A stretch of DNA of 64,000 nucleotides, from contig OY728166.1 of NCBI GenBank assembly GCA_963277665.1, positions 550,557,219 through 550,621,218 on the forward strand. Reading direction: 5' to 3'. This DNA comes from Viscum album (Eukaryota; Streptophyta; Magnoliopsida; Santalales; Viscaceae). The notes under the pieces were generated by a model. That model was not told where the DNA came from. It searched no databases and saw nothing but the letters and a program-made list of their open reading frames with translations. Position 1 is the stretch's first letter; the number at the start of each line of letters is the position of its first letter. Positions 22,678 through 36,100 of this stretch are shown one piece after another. A program made the position numbers and the translations under genes.

Positions 22678-22842
22678 CCATCGCATCTAACCCATAACTC
22701 ACACCTCTCAAGCCACTTGGCTCATCCATCCTATGTCCAAATAATCTCTCATGATACCTCTATTTCACCTAGAAGCCTTACTTTATTCAGAAGGAACTTT
22801 AAGAAATCCTTTTGGTTCAAACCAATGGAAGTTACCTGATTT

Positions 22843-22854
22843 AAAGGTAACATA
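22843..22854 (+). promoter_or_regulatory. A2 3' LTR splice-donor-like site
   Basis: AAAG/GTAACATA. The donor is preserved in this LTR but lost in the 5' LTR copy (AAAT/ATAAC near 14407). That is informative about the ancestral sequence at retrotransposition, when both LTRs were identical. Confidence 0.45.
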
Positions 22855-23395
22855 TTCTATTAAGTTAGTTTATATTATTTTACTTCTCTGACCCCATTAA
22901 ATATTTTTAGTACTTAATTTTTTAAAAACACTAGTATCATCAATATACTAGGTTTTTGTTATAATATTTATTTAAACTAATCTTACACACACCTCCATCT
23001 AATGGATAAAGAACATAATATTTATGTGGACGGCGAACTACTTCCTCACGAAACATTGATTATTCAATTATCACATACCACCTCTCATGGTGGCCATTTA
23101 GATCGAACTATATTTATATGTGATATATATTATATTCATATAGTATCTATGATTCTGTATTTTTTATTTACTGTATACTTTTATGGTTTTTGTAATGTGT
23201 AAATGTGATAATTTCATTATAGGAAGTGTGGACTACCACCCCCTCAAAGTGATATGACTCATTCATGCCATACCTAGAACGTATAAAGGATTTAATTATT
23301 GAAATTAAATATATGATATTATTCTGGAATTGTAATACACCTGTGCATCATTATTTTTTTCATTCTATTAAATAGTAAATAGATTTTAATGTTGT

Positions 23396-23430
23396 GTTCA
23401 TTCATACGTACGACTCGCTGTCTCCATGAA
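23396..23430 (+). other. Conserved hairpin with palindromic loop (A2 3' LTR)
   Basis: GTTCAT and CATGAA arms (5 bp pair) around a loop containing CGTACG (23407-23412). It is a slightly decayed version of 14953-14986. Confidence 0.5.
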
Positions 23431-24830
23431 TGGTGCATTTCATTTCTTACCTCCAAATGTAATTTACTATTATAAATATATATATACTGGATATATATGA
23501 TATAAATGATATCAAAATCATGAATATCATTCTGGAGATAATGAAATTTTGACCACATGGACAACTTGTAAATATTATAAATTCATTTCTGACTCAAGTG
23601 CCAAATATCGACAAAACGACTATTATTAACTTAAATGATTACATAATGTTTATAACATTGAAATATGTGACGTAAAAAGAATAATAAAAATGAAAAAGGT
23701 TCTTAAGAATGTTTAAATTTACTTCAATTTATTATTCAAGAGATTAAATAACGAATGGTTCAAATCGGACATGAGGTGACGGACTTTGTCTTAATCTCCT
23801 TTTATTGAGGAATATTTTGTTTTATACACAACATTATTTTATACTCCGTATAAACACCTTTGACTCTTCATTTCATTATAAGTGAATATTTTTCTATGAT
23901 GTGTTTTAATAAATGAAAAAAATAATGTTTTGTTTAATATATGCGGTGACAATGACCGTTTTCACTTCCATGAGTACTAAATTGTCTTTGACTTCCTTAA
24001 CAAACCTTGTTATTGTAAAAAGAAAATAAATACCATATACTATTTTAAATATTTTGGTATTGAAATTTATTTTGATAATTGATTTGTTATGTCAATATAT
24101 TTAAATGATATATTGCCGTTGAAATGTGGTAATGTTTTCTTTCATTTATATTTGTTTTATGTGTTGTGAATATGTTATGGTTCTTGGGAATTGTTTACGT
24201 ATATGGTTGGTTCCATGATATATCTTGGGCAGGTGAGCCTGGGATTTCTCTCCAATGCATTGGGTAACATGACATAGGTAAATGTGAATGTTTCTCCTAA
24301 ATGTTTTAGGGAATATACTATGATGGTTATTACAAATGTTACTCTCTACATGTCTAGAAAGCTACAATGTATGTATGTTATGGATGCCACAAGTTACGTG
24401 TATGTTTTGTGATTACTATGTGTTAATCATTAAACATATTATTTCATGAGGAATGTTGAAGGTCTTATGTTATATATGTGTTGATGAACTAATGTTTTCT
24501 TTCATTGTTTAATGACCTTAAATTAGTTTTTTATACCCATACCATGTTTTCACATTATTTTCATGCTACTTTAAGATGAATAGGGTCGTGGATGGAATCA
24601 AGGAAAAGTCATGCAGTTTAAAACCTAGAACTAGATGTGAATATTTTTTTCATGAGTTTTAGTTTTATTGAAATAATGGAAACTAAGTAGAAGTGTATAC
24701 TTTGTAATTTTTGAGATGTAATGTATTAGTTGTGGGATAATTATCTAAAACTATATTCCTGAAAAGATCCTTATTGTGAATTTTCTACATAATTCATGAT
24801 TATGTAATTTTTTAAGGATGGGTCCTTACA

Positions 24831-25485
24831 CTTTTACTTCCCAAATAAAATTCCATAGTAATATATTTACCTTAATGTTATAGGATTTTAAAAATACATG
24901 ACATATTCTGAGACAAAATTAATCACTTAATCACAAAGTCATGTCCCAATCCCAATGTTATATATTATATATAAAATATGTTCCAAAAATCAATATATTT
25001 ATAAATAATAAAAACTTTTAACTAAAAATAAAAATTCATACTAACTGGGACATCACCCAGGTCAGTGGTAGGTGATACACCACTATCACCCTTCAGTTGT
25101 GGGTTCAATTCATGTGGTTTACCGAACGTGATGGGTTGTCACTCATCTAGAAGGTTTTCAATTTTTGAAAATAATATTATTCAAATATCATTCAAAACAT
25201 ATGATGAAGTCATAAAAAATAACCATTGAATGTTCTTACCATAAACATTATCGCATATCTTTCATTTTGCATCCCAAAAAATAATAACCTATAATTACAT
25301 CAAAAATAATATCTTCCAAAAATACCATTAGTCACCTTAAATTTTAATAACATAATCTCTAAATAAGATTTTTGATAAATCAAACTTATGATCACACTAA
25401 AAATTATAAACTCGTGTTGATATCTATAACATATAAGAAAACATATTAATCTCCAATGTTTTCTAAACCCTTCTCTGATACAAAC
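24831..25485 (-). other. B interior, right piece (leader side); no coding recognised
   Basis: Starts with the right A2 target copy CTTTT and ends with the PBS of the B right LTR. It is AT-rich apart from a more GC-rich block near 25050-25160. No gag ATG or knuckle was recognised on either strand. Confidence 0.4.
25472..25483 (-). other. B primer binding site
   Basis: The minus strand reads TTGTATCAGAGA, 10 of 12 matches to A1's PBS, two bases from the LTR start at 25486 as in A1. Confidence 0.7.
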
Positions 25486-27166
25486 ATTAAGTACTTGACC
25501 TTAAAAAATACATATTCATGTTTTTTCAATATTATAAATCACTATATTTTCTGAAACATTTTTTAGGTTACATTTTATACAGAATTAAGGAAAACTCGTA
25601 CATAGTAAACCCTTACATTACAAGTGGACAGTTTTACTCAGTACAAATGTTTTCCACCAAATGAAATCCTTTTAAAATAAAACATAATTTTTATGCTAAT
25701 ATATCTTCACAATTTTCCCTTGATTTAATCCTAGTCACAAATCTTCCTTAAATAATATGAAAAATATTTTAAAACATGGTTTGAGAAAAAATTATAAGTA
25801 AGTAACATTAAATAATGAAAATTGTTATTCTAGTGAAAACATGAAAACCCATTAAAATACGTTTCTTTAAATCTCATTAGAAATAAAAGAAAATTCACAT
25901 TGATTCCATGAGAAATAATTAACATATCACACCTACATTTACCCTTACAAATGGGAAAACCATAAAGTCAACTTCAATCTATGATATACCTAATACATTG
26001 GAGATCTATAGTCGGGATCACCCTTCTTATAAACTATATCATCCTCACCAATTTTCCATGAGATATATTTTGGATTAACCCTTTATAGATTATATATTTG
26101 TCACCCCCTTGATCACAAATGGAAAGAATCCCTTTATATATAGTTTAAAAGGATAAAATCAGAAATAAAATCCTTAAAAACACTTTTAAACCCATCTATA
26201 ATACACATTCAGATATAAAAAATTGTTTCAATGTAAAAGAAACTTTTAAAATTTAAAATATACATCTATAAATAAGAAACCACTTTATTTTGAAATAAAT
26301 ATAAATAAATTATAAAAGAAAAAATTATTTATAAAATAATTCTGAATGTTGGATATTTTTTCCCTTATTTATATGTTATGAATCATTTATTTGACGTTTA
26401 GTAAAAGAGATAAAAGAGAATCTTTAAATTTGGATTTTCAAAAGGGAGTCCTTTACATAAAACCCAAAAAATAATGTTTTCTAAAATCATTTTAGATCAA
26501 TAAAAAAATATCCCTTTTAAAAAATTTATTTTCTTATAAAAAATAATTAAGAATAATTTTAAAATAATTTACATTAATGTGAAATATTTAGGAAATTAAT
26601 CATTATAACATTTGAAACATGGTTCATTTAATTAAAAGTCCAATAACATGAGTCTGACTCTTCACACACAATCATTATATTTTTAAAAAATATACATATA
26701 TTAACTATATATTATATTTATAGCCATTTTAATGTTTATTATTCCTTTTATATCACTTATTAACATCTAATAACAATTATTTATGTTCACGTTAGATGTT
26801 TTGAAAATGTTTGATAATTGATTCCAAAATAACGTTTGTATGATATCAATAGTCAAATTGGTTATAATTTCAGCATATCTAAAATAAAATCCTTGAAATA
26901 ATTATACCCTTTATAAATAAATTATACATTTAAATCCTTCCATTAAATATGGATATGAAAAATTAACCATGATACAACCGTAGATAATGTATGCCATATG
27001 TATGCATGAGTAACATTTCGATGTTACGATGATCATTTTGAAATGAAGGTAATTATTATTTTATATTTACATAATTACAATAATATAAATAATATATTAT
27101 TAAAAAAATAAATATACTTATATAAATCATCTATGTGCTGTGGTGATGAAAAATGAATCACATCGC

Positions 27167-27200
27167 TTCATAGAGCTAATAGTTCACATGTACACATGAA
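27167..27200 (-). other. Conserved hairpin with palindromic loop, copy 1 (B)
   Basis: In transcript sense TTCATG, a 22-nt loop containing TGTACA, then TATGAA. Stem size and loop length equal those of A1 and A2, but the loop sequence differs apart from the GTAC palindrome. Confidence 0.5.
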
Positions 27201-27355
27201 TGATGTTTGCATTTTAATTTGAATGGAAATTTAAGAAAAAAAACATCATATTATATTTATATAATGATAAAATTTTTATTAAAATGATATATACACATTA
27301 ATCCCATCATTATAACTAGTATTTGGATAACGTGATAGAAAACGATTTATATTGG

Positions 27356-27387
27356 TTCACGTGGTGAATGTGTACTGTACACATGAA
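27356..27387 (-). other. Conserved hairpin with palindromic loop, copy 2 (B)
   Basis: In transcript sense TTCATG, a 20-nt loop containing TGTACA and GTACAC, then CGTGAA: a 6-bp stem with one G-U pair. It lies about 190 bp from copy 1, so B carries a local duplication of this structure. Confidence 0.45.
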
Positions 27388-27729
27388 TGATTAATTTTTT
27401 CCTATTTGATAGAAGAAGAGATGGATTTAGTTGATGATATTAACATAATAAAATATTTTTAGATATGATATACTATAGTTATTATTTCATCATGGATTAT
27501 AAATATTTTAAGAAAGTGGAACTATAAATAAAATATAAATACATCATTAAAACGAAACCACTTCTTCGAAGGATCTTCTTTGATTAACAACATGAAATCA
27601 TTAAGGAGGGTGTCATACCAACACAATGCAATCAATAATGTACGTGTATATTTTAAGAAGGTATTTGGGAAGATATTTTCCAAACCAAATATTTTTTTTA
27701 TTTTTGAAGAAAAGAGATGAAGGGAGTTT

Positions 27730-27740
27730 CATTTTATATG
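27730..27740 (-). promoter_or_regulatory. B right LTR TATA-like box
   Basis: The minus strand reads CATATAAAATG, next to the conserved GGAGAGGGGAAC-like block also found beside the other TATA boxes. Confidence 0.4.
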
Positions 27741-29650
27741 AAAGGAGAGGGGAACACTTAAAATAATTCAAAATATAAAATTAATATAAATTAATTTTAT
27801 AAATAAAATGGATCCAAAATTATTAATTTATATTATAGGTTAATTTTGGGTCAAACTAACTTCATAAAATAACAATTATATAGGTTGTGACTATTTTTTA
27901 ATCCTTATATTTTTATTTTATCATTATTTAAACTATTTAATTCTTATCATGATATCATGAATTCTACATATTGGCGGTGAAAATAATTACTATAAAATGA
28001 CAAAAGACTGATAAATTATTTATTTATGAAATTTTATCACATATCCCAATAACTTTTCCTACTGTTATATTTTTTTATATTATTCCATTTAATAAAATGT
28101 TATTTATTTTAAAATATTATTAATCTGTGTTTTGAAACTATTTATCACATGAATTTTTAAAAATATAATTACAACATGATTTATTGAAAAAAAATATTTT
28201 AATCCTAAAAAACATTTCAAATTCCTCTAAAAAACTTATGGATGATATTAATTATATAAAAAAATATTTATAATAGTATTTGTAATATCATTTATAATAT
28301 TTTACCATTAATTAAACAATCAATTCATCATAATTTGTCAACATTTATTGTCATTATATTATATCTAAAAATTATGCATAATAAAAAATTATGTAGGTAA
28401 AAATTTTATATTTCTAAATAATATTTATAGTCGAACATATCCCCTATATAATTTCATATTAAAAATATTTCTATTATTAAAAAAAAAATTTAAATTTACA
28501 TTCCCTTGACCACAATATGATAATGGTTATAATCTCATCCAAAAATCCATAAATGGTGTCATAAAGGACCCTTTAATGCTTAAGGGAAAACCATACTCAT
28601 AAAATAAAACTATTATCAGTGTTAAAGAAATTTGATAATATTTATAATATTATTTTTACCATTAATTACCTGATTTAACCTTAAAAAAAGATAATAAAAA
28701 TTACAGAAATTACTATTTGTAGTTTTTTAAAAAAATAAAAGGGAAAAATTTATTAAATTTTTATACTATGATTAAAAATATAGAAATAATTTTTTAAAAT
28801 TCAAAAAAATATTTGGATATAATTATGTTATAATTAATCTCATTGACATAATGAGAAAGTGGGTTTTTATTAAGTAAAACCCTTCAAAAGAATGAAATGA
28901 TTTTATTTATAAATTAAATGTGAAATTTATTACAATTTAATTAATTGGACAAAAAAAATAAAATATTCATCTAATTGCACTTTTAAACCAATCTTAAAAC
29001 CAATCTATCAATATAAATATATAGGGAAAAAAATGTTTTCAATTAAAACACAGTATTTGTTCTCTACACATCAAAAAATGAATCTTATCAAAAATGTACC
29101 ACAAATTAATCAAAAGAAAATATTAATACTCTTTTTAAAAATAATAAGTTCAATTTTAAAAATATAATTTATAAAAGTGTGAAGGAAGATATTTTAAATA
29201 TGTGTGCCATCAAAAGGTGGTAAACCATATTAAAAAAATACTTCTTTTGTTCCAAAAATTAGAGTTGATCATATATAATTTATTGAAAACACATAAGATC
29301 AAACTAAAAATATATATTTGAAGTAATAAAAATATATTTCATTAATATAATCTAGAAATAATAATATGATTATTTATTTGTATAAAACACACTTGATCAC
29401 ATTTAAATATTTTTTCAAAAAAACACTACCCTTTATTTTAAAAAAGGTTTAAAATTAATTTTTAATTAATTTTTCAAATTAAAAATTATATTCATAAAAA
29501 AGTTAACCATTTTTATACCTTCCATTCGGATTGCAAGGTTATAATGGTATCATTAAAATATTAAAATTTAGTTGTCCATTTAATCATGATGTAGAATATC
29601 ATATATGCCATCAAACATAGTGTTTCCTTTTAAAAAATCAAGATGTGGCA

Positions 29651-32600
29651 CTTATCCCTTGGTTTAACCCCTCAAGAAACCCATTTCAACCCTAACAATG
29701 ATAAAAAAAATTACATTTTTACTATTCATTATGGTAGAAAATTAATTTGATCCAATTATGTTTCATTAATTTTTAAATTATAAATATGGAATCCAATTCA
29801 CCATATTCAACTTATATAATTGGAATAATTTAATATTAATAATTTTTTGAAAATAAAAGGAAAATTTATTTAATAAAAACGAATTTATATGCATAAATTT
29901 GATTATACTTCCATTCTTAGCCGTGTAAAAACAGTGAAATGAGTGTAAAATTATTTTACTGATTTTATAATTAACATATATCATTTAACCTATCATGAAC
30001 CCTACCCTCCAAAGGAACCCCTCCTTTGATGGAATGGGATGAAGGGAAATAATGACCACTATGTTTTGCATTTAGTATGCTCTGGGATGGAAACTAGAAC
30101 ATATAGTATAAATAATGTCACACATATTGGTTGGATTTCCCTAATAATAAAGAAAGGTATGATAGATAGGTAGGATATAAACAACCAAACAACTCTATAT
30201 TCATTGGATGTTAAAATAAAATTTATATCATCATGAATTTAATGTCTTAAAAATAAAATTAAAGTCTATAAGTAAAACATCAAGACAATTCTATGATTAT
30301 AACTCAACAACAACTCCAAAAACCAACCAAGTATGTTATAATATAGTCATCAAAATCCTCTTGGAAAACTCAAAATATTATACATAATTATGGTGAGCAT
30401 AACATGTGTATATAGCATGATCAAACCCAATGTTTATCATGAACTTTTTAATGTAGTATAAAACATCACCCGAGAGAAAAATGTAGAATAAAAAACACAT
30501 AAACAAGTCCAATAACCAATCCTTTCCTCCCCAAGTCACACTCACAAAATAACTCATCCAAATATTGTAATATTAGAATAATAATATCGATAACAGTTTA
30601 CCCCACACTACTTTATCACTGAATTACTACTCTCAAATTCCAAAATTGTAATTCTTGGTACTCCCATATATTCTATATAGTATCCTACCTGAATACACCA
30701 GGGAAACCACATATTTTAATCTACCCCATGTTCAATCGGTCATCACATCACATCTCATTTACTTCATACGAGTAATAGTAGGGTATCATGAACATTAATA
30801 AGTCACTTGATTCCCACCCCCTACTGTGCATGACCTCCAATTACAAGCCAAGTCATCAATCTCATCAACCAAACCATAACTAAACTATATCTAAAACCCA
30901 TCACTAAATATTCGTAAGAACCTCTCATGGTAGAGAGTGTAAGGAATAGGGGTTACCCATCCATTTTTCCTCACATTCATGATGTTGTGAAAGACACCCC
31001 CAAAATATCATGATGTCAATATATATTGATCAACTCGAGTGGGTGCATATAGAAAACACAATGAAAATATAATTTATAATAGTTACACACAAGTCCAACT
31101 TGTGTTTTAAAAATAATAATCCAAACTAACAAAACCCTTACATCACCAATATCATAACACATCATCACTTCCACAACAAATTTATCACACCATATAACCT
31201 CTACACACAATCCACCCAATCGAAATTTCATAGTTCTCATTCAATGAAATCAATTACAAAATCTATTCACAATCATTAATAATATTTCTATATTTTAATT
31301 TAAAATCATTATCACTTTTAAAAATCCACTCGATTTTACTTTAACATAACTCATTCATTAATCTTTTGATTCATTTAATCCAATTAAAACAAAATGGCTC
31401 CATATACCACTAGAAACATTCCACTATTCATTTCATGTCAAGTCATTTTCCATATTTTCCATCACCAAATAATTTAATTTATCTAACCCATTATCCATTA
31501 TAGTTTCATATTTAATATATTATCACATTAAAATTAGTAAACAACACATCATAAAAAAACAAATATTCCCCATTTATAAAATCCCCTAATTACCACTTCC
31601 ACACATCACAACCACCACCACCATCACAACATCCATATCATAACTAGATCACTTCACATCCACCAAAAATCAAATCCACGCAACCCAAAAACATTTCAAA
31701 TGCCTAATTTCAGTTCTAAAAAATTAATTTCATCATATTTACATTTTTACCCTTAATATAATTATCACAAAATCCATGATTTACTATGGGAAACATATTC
31801 ATTAACCATAGATAAGTGATTATACATTCCATTCGAGGTGATATCAAATAGTAACACAATTAAGGATTTCTCAAATGTATAAATTATATATTCCATAATC
31901 ATATATTACTACCACATCCCCATAACCATTACATAAAAATAGTAAAGTATTTCCTTATTTATACATATCTAAAAATATAAAAAAGATTAAACAAGCATTT
32001 AACATCACAAATATTCCTTATTTAGATACAATTTGTTCGGTTACCAATTTTATGGGTTTTAATTATTTTAATTTGAGGAGATAATAAAAATTCAATATAG
32101 GAAAATAGAAACATATTTAACACATTAAATGAATCTCTTAATCAACAAAAAAATATATATAATCATGTAAAATAAATACCATTAAATTAATAAATAAAAA
32201 TATATATCCCATTTCCCATCAATTTTAAATTAACCAATTATTTATATTCATTAATTCAGTGCATAATATCTTCCCAAAGGGTAATAAAATTAAATATCAT
32301 GCCTTCAGGAAAAACATGAGATATTTTGAAGCATCCCATACCGAGTGATGATACTAGACTAAAAATGCATAAAAAGGATAGAGGTGATAGTGATGAATCG
32401 CACCCTTCCTATATCAAATATTAATTACTAATGGTGGATCCAGATCAATGAAAACCCATGAAATACACTAAGGAAGATGTTTAATCAAATATACATAAGA
32501 TAATACAATGGGAATTAATATGAAGAATTTAAATGTTTTTCAAATAGAAAAAGTAATTTATCTTAAATAATAAATTATTGTAACCCCCATTTAATTATCT

Positions 32601-33220
32601 CAATGGGTTATAGTTCAGATGTAAATTATGGTTCAACCAAACCATCAAAAAAAGAGTCTTAAATCATTAAATGTATTAATGAAATTAATTACATGATTTT
32701 AGGATTTCAAAACCATTTAAATGTTTTTTGTGGTGTTATATGTGTAATAGAAATAGAAAACTGGTAAAAATAGTGGAATAAGCTACACATTAGTAAGTCA
32801 TATACACTACATAAGGCTAATAATGTTTTACCCTTACCTAACATTGTACCCTTATGAATCAATGGAAATCCTAGATATATATTTATTTAATATATGTTTT
32901 ACTCATATATAACCATAATAAACTACCATCTACAAAGACATGAGTTAAGGGGACTCATATCTACCCTTATACAACATAGGAACAAAAAGATTTACACATA
33001 CCAGAGACTTTTGATAATCCTTTGGTTAGCTGGTGAAACTTATTGATAACCTGACACAGAATATTTAATATATGGATCAACTTTATGAATGGTTTAGAAT
33101 ACCCTTATGTGGGGTATTGTAAACCATGTATAACCCAAAAAAAGTTCAAGCTACCTTTATGTATCATATTTACAATCTATGATACCCTTATGCTTTAAGA
33201 TCTCATGTTTTGGATTGGGA
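29651..33220. other. Old LTR-like sequence interrupted by element E; boundaries unresolved
   Basis: Non-coding, AT-rich, no recognisable protein. The segment 30380-30420 (GGTGAGCATAACATG) resembles the GGTGAGCATAAAAAGCTC box of the A1 LTR, so an LTR in minus orientation may start near 30100. From 32821 to 33220 an ACCCTTATG-type motif recurs, and similar motifs resume at 60930-61100 just right of E. That is why I infer E inserted here. I could not pair it with a second LTR. Confidence 0.35.
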
Positions 33221-36100
33221 TGAAACATCCAAGATAATTTTGTCTTTTCAATTTTTAGAAATGTATAATTATAAATTATGATCTGTAATGAAATATAAGA
33301 CATTTTAATTTATAAATGTGAGTTTTAATGATTTTAAATCATAATTGTTTCCCAAAATATTTGGACGTGTTTCGAGATTAACATGCTCAAAAAAACATTA
33401 ATATATAAATAGGCAGGATGGAATATTTTTTTAAAACAGTAAATCCACCTAATATAAATTGTATGACCCTATAAGGCGTTATCATATGGTTTGTTAAATC
33501 ATTAAATATGTATTGTATAGTCGTGAAAGAGTTTTATTGTAAAAAATAGAGGTGGGATCATATGTTGGGCTGGGTTTTCCAATAAATTCATTTAGCCCAC
33601 ATGGATTGTGACTCTTATCGAGTAGAACTATTTGGTTTTTAGTGTAATGATCCATCATTTGTGGGATTATCATTGGAGTCTTTTATATTAGATAGCTCCA
33701 TTCACATGGTTGGAGCATGATTATAAAAAACATACAGAAAAATATTCCTCCTTTAAAGGGGTAAAATTAATGATTTTCCCCTATGTTTTATAATGTTATT
33801 TCACTGTTTTCTTCCTCATTTATTCTAGGAGACTCCCCCATGTTTTTCTCTTTCACATCCTTATCACATAGTGGGTTCATCTCTATTATTTCTTCAATTT
33901 GATAATCATTTTCACACTATAATCCTCTTTTTATGTTTAATACTCTGCTCACTTCCCTTTTTTTTCCTAATATATCGTAAAATTAATCTTGGTGTGATAA
34001 AACTCTTATTATATTATGGGTGTCTAAATAGTCTTCGTATTTATTTTCTTTTGGATTGAATAAAATACAAATATTTGATGAGATGACTTTCTTAAGAACA
34101 AGGTAAGTGATATATATGATTTTCTGATAAGGATGTATCATCTATAATATACTTTTATTATGCCACATTTGAGATCATCTATGTATTATCTAATAAATGT
34201 AAAACGAAATAAATTAAATGATTGGACCTCGAATTTTATATTCATTATCACTTTACATGGTTTTAAGACACTGACGTCAATGTAAACCACCACTTGAGGT
34301 GAGTTTGATTACATGCCCATTTACACCATCCATGGATATTGAATAAACCTCCCCTTCTGTGTTTAATTTATAAACCTTGGCACATTTATAGATTAAATTT
34401 TGAATTAAAATAGTTTATATTAACCTAAATGACCTTGATAACATGATTTATGCATGTAGATTGTGAATTAGAAAATCATATTAAATTTAATGGAATTGGA
34501 ATGTGTTAAATGGAATATGCCTTAATGAATTATATTATGGAATGGGTCTTTCTCCTAGCCATCATAACATATAAATAGAACGAACCGACCATGAAACATT
34601 ATGGAAATAAGGCATGCTCTTTAAATATCTTATTTAATTGTTTATAAATTAATTTAAAATGATTCATGCTAGTGTAAATGGAATTAATTATTATTATAAG
34701 TTAGTTGGGATAATGAATTCTATTTAGATCGACCCCCTTTATTATTATAATAGAACATTTATTTATAATTCTCATTAACGTGCCATGTTATTTCATTAAA
34801 ATTTGAATTACCCAGTTGTATGAATGATTAGAAATACTTTATTTTATGAAGTTTTCAATGGGAATGAAGTCCCCTAATATTACTCTTAATTTAAAGTTTG
34901 GTGTCCCTTATTAAATGTGACACTTAATAATGTAATCACTTATATTATGATCAATGGTTATGACACCCTTGATTTGTAATCACTTATATTATGATCAATG
35001 GGTATTCCACCCTCATCATGGTATCCCACATACTATGATCGATTGGTATGGAACCCCAGGCATGAAATACCTTATAATATGATCTATTGGCATCAAACAC
35101 TGGGAATGGAATCCATTATATTATGATCAATAGGTATAAAAACCAGGTCATAGATCATCATATATTATGATAAACGGTTATGGAACCCTTGACATGACAT
35201 CCCTTATTTGATATGCAATCCACTTGTGAGGATTCCTTGGTACTAAGCCTCATGTGTTATCCAACAAATGCATATTTATTCATTATATTGTCTTACAAAT
35301 GAATATATATACATGATGTCATGTGTGAAGAGACCTTTCATATTTTTCCTGTGCAGGTATGGTTGGATATGTTTCCATTAAGGAACTTGATCATTGAATT
35401 ATTTCATATTTTTTATGTGACGTTCCATTGGCATACCAATTGTTCATGGTAAGAAATTAGATAATTAAATGATAACCCCAAGTAGACGGATTTTTTTCTG
35501 GTGATTTGAACCTATATTGATTATTACCATATGTGGATACCTAGTTAGTATCATCTACTTATTGTTAACATTAGAGTTGTAAAAATTTAGGGAGAAATAA
35601 CCTTTTTAGGTTCTCAATGATGATTAGATCTTATATGGGTAATACAGGGATGGTGATTTCATATGCCTTGTTGATTATTTGTTATCCTCTATAGGTAAAT
35701 GATCTACTAACTCATTCATTTTTACCCAATTTATATAGATTTTGTAGTCTTGTTGGATAATATCTAATATAAGCCCTCATGTTTTATGTGGTCCTCATGT
35801 AAGATACAATAGGAATGAGTAAGACACCTAGAATCTCATATATTTAATTTGGATGACAGAAGGTATAGTGTATTTCATTGATTATTAGAAACATGTGAGA
35901 GAGGGTGGCTCATGATTTATATTTTCCTTAAGGGAAATGAGAATTTGTTTTATTCTCATTTTGAACCCAATGCACGAGAAGTGATCTGGTTCTTCGACTT
36001 AGGAATGGTGATGCCTTTGGGTTATGAAAATGACCCTTGGTAATTTTTATTAAAAAATCCTCAAGGGAATGGTTTTTTAGGTTCTTGTATGAGATGTATA
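33221..36100 (+). repeat. E 5' LTR (about 2.88 kb)
   Basis: Begins TGAAACATCC and ends near GAGATGTATA. The next bases GGTAT could be a decayed PBS. It aligns with 38100-39846 plus 59824-60922, for example 33830-33920 with 38695-38800 and 34911-34940 with 39815-39846. It is non-coding. Confidence 0.65.
34937..35205 (+). repeat. E 5' LTR tandem array, six units of about 44 bp
   Basis: Six direct copies built on TTATATTATGATCAATGGGT followed by a variable CC-rich half. They start near 34937, 34979, 35025, 35072, 35114 and 35159. The first two are closest to each other. The same array exists at 59871-60090. Confidence 0.85.

Larger units (their letters stand above)
12594..24830 (+). mobile_element. 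Element A2: full-length, decayed Tekay/Del-like chromovirus
   Basis: A complete 12.2-kb LTR retrotransposon on the plus strand. It has a 5' LTR (12594-16377), PBS (16380-16391), gag, protease, RT, RNase H, integrase, chromodomain, PPT (21018-21031) and 3' LTR (21034-24830). The two LTRs share the same order of blocks but only about 75-80% identity by eye, so insertion is old. Every coding domain can be recognised against A1, but stops and frameshifts occur every few dozen codons and key catalytic residues are lost. It lies inside the interior of element B in the opposite orientation. It is the best template for the parts deleted from A1. Confidence 0.93.
21034..24830 (+). repeat. A2 3' LTR (3797 bp)
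   Basis: Begins TGTAACATCAG and ends GGTCCTTACA. It aligns collinearly with 12594-16377. It has the TATA box at 22668-22677, an intact donor-like site AAAG/GTAACAT (GT 22847-22848, about 175 nt downstream) and the hairpin at 23396-23430. It is non-coding. Confidence 0.9.
8301..29650 (-). mobile_element. Element B (tentative): old LTR element split by A2 and bordered by A1
   Basis: A minus-strand LTR with a PPT-like border at its right end (8301-11760) and a minus-strand LTR with a PBS at its left end (25486-29650) face each other across a short interior. That interior (11761-12593 and 24831-25485, 1.49 kb together) is interrupted by A2. The inner 2.1 kb of the two LTRs align over their whole length. 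The outer part of the left LTR (8301-9690) does not obviously match the right LTR, so pairing them as one element is an inference. No coding remains were recognised in the interior. A1 appears to have landed in the left LTR. Confidence 0.5.
25486..29650 (-). repeat. B right LTR (5' LTR, about 4165 bp)
   Basis: Left border adjoins the PBS. The right border is GATGTGGCA (decayed GATGTTACA) at 29650. Blocks follow the A1 LTR order: 26395-26440 resembles 5428-5480, 26741-26790 resembles 5651-5700, and 28850-29250 resembles 7540-7960. It has a TATA-like CATATAAAATG (27740-27730) and two palindromic hairpins. The donor site is not preserved. It is non-coding. Confidence 0.72.

Noticed and set aside
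25031..25170. A more GC-rich block resembling a gene or tRNA fragment
   Set aside because: No cloverleaf could be drawn and no frame is open. It sits in the decayed B interior.
33216..33220. Target duplication for element E
   Set aside because: TGGGA on the left does not match TATAT or neighbouring five-mers after 60922. E's right end is uncertain, so no duplication is claimed.
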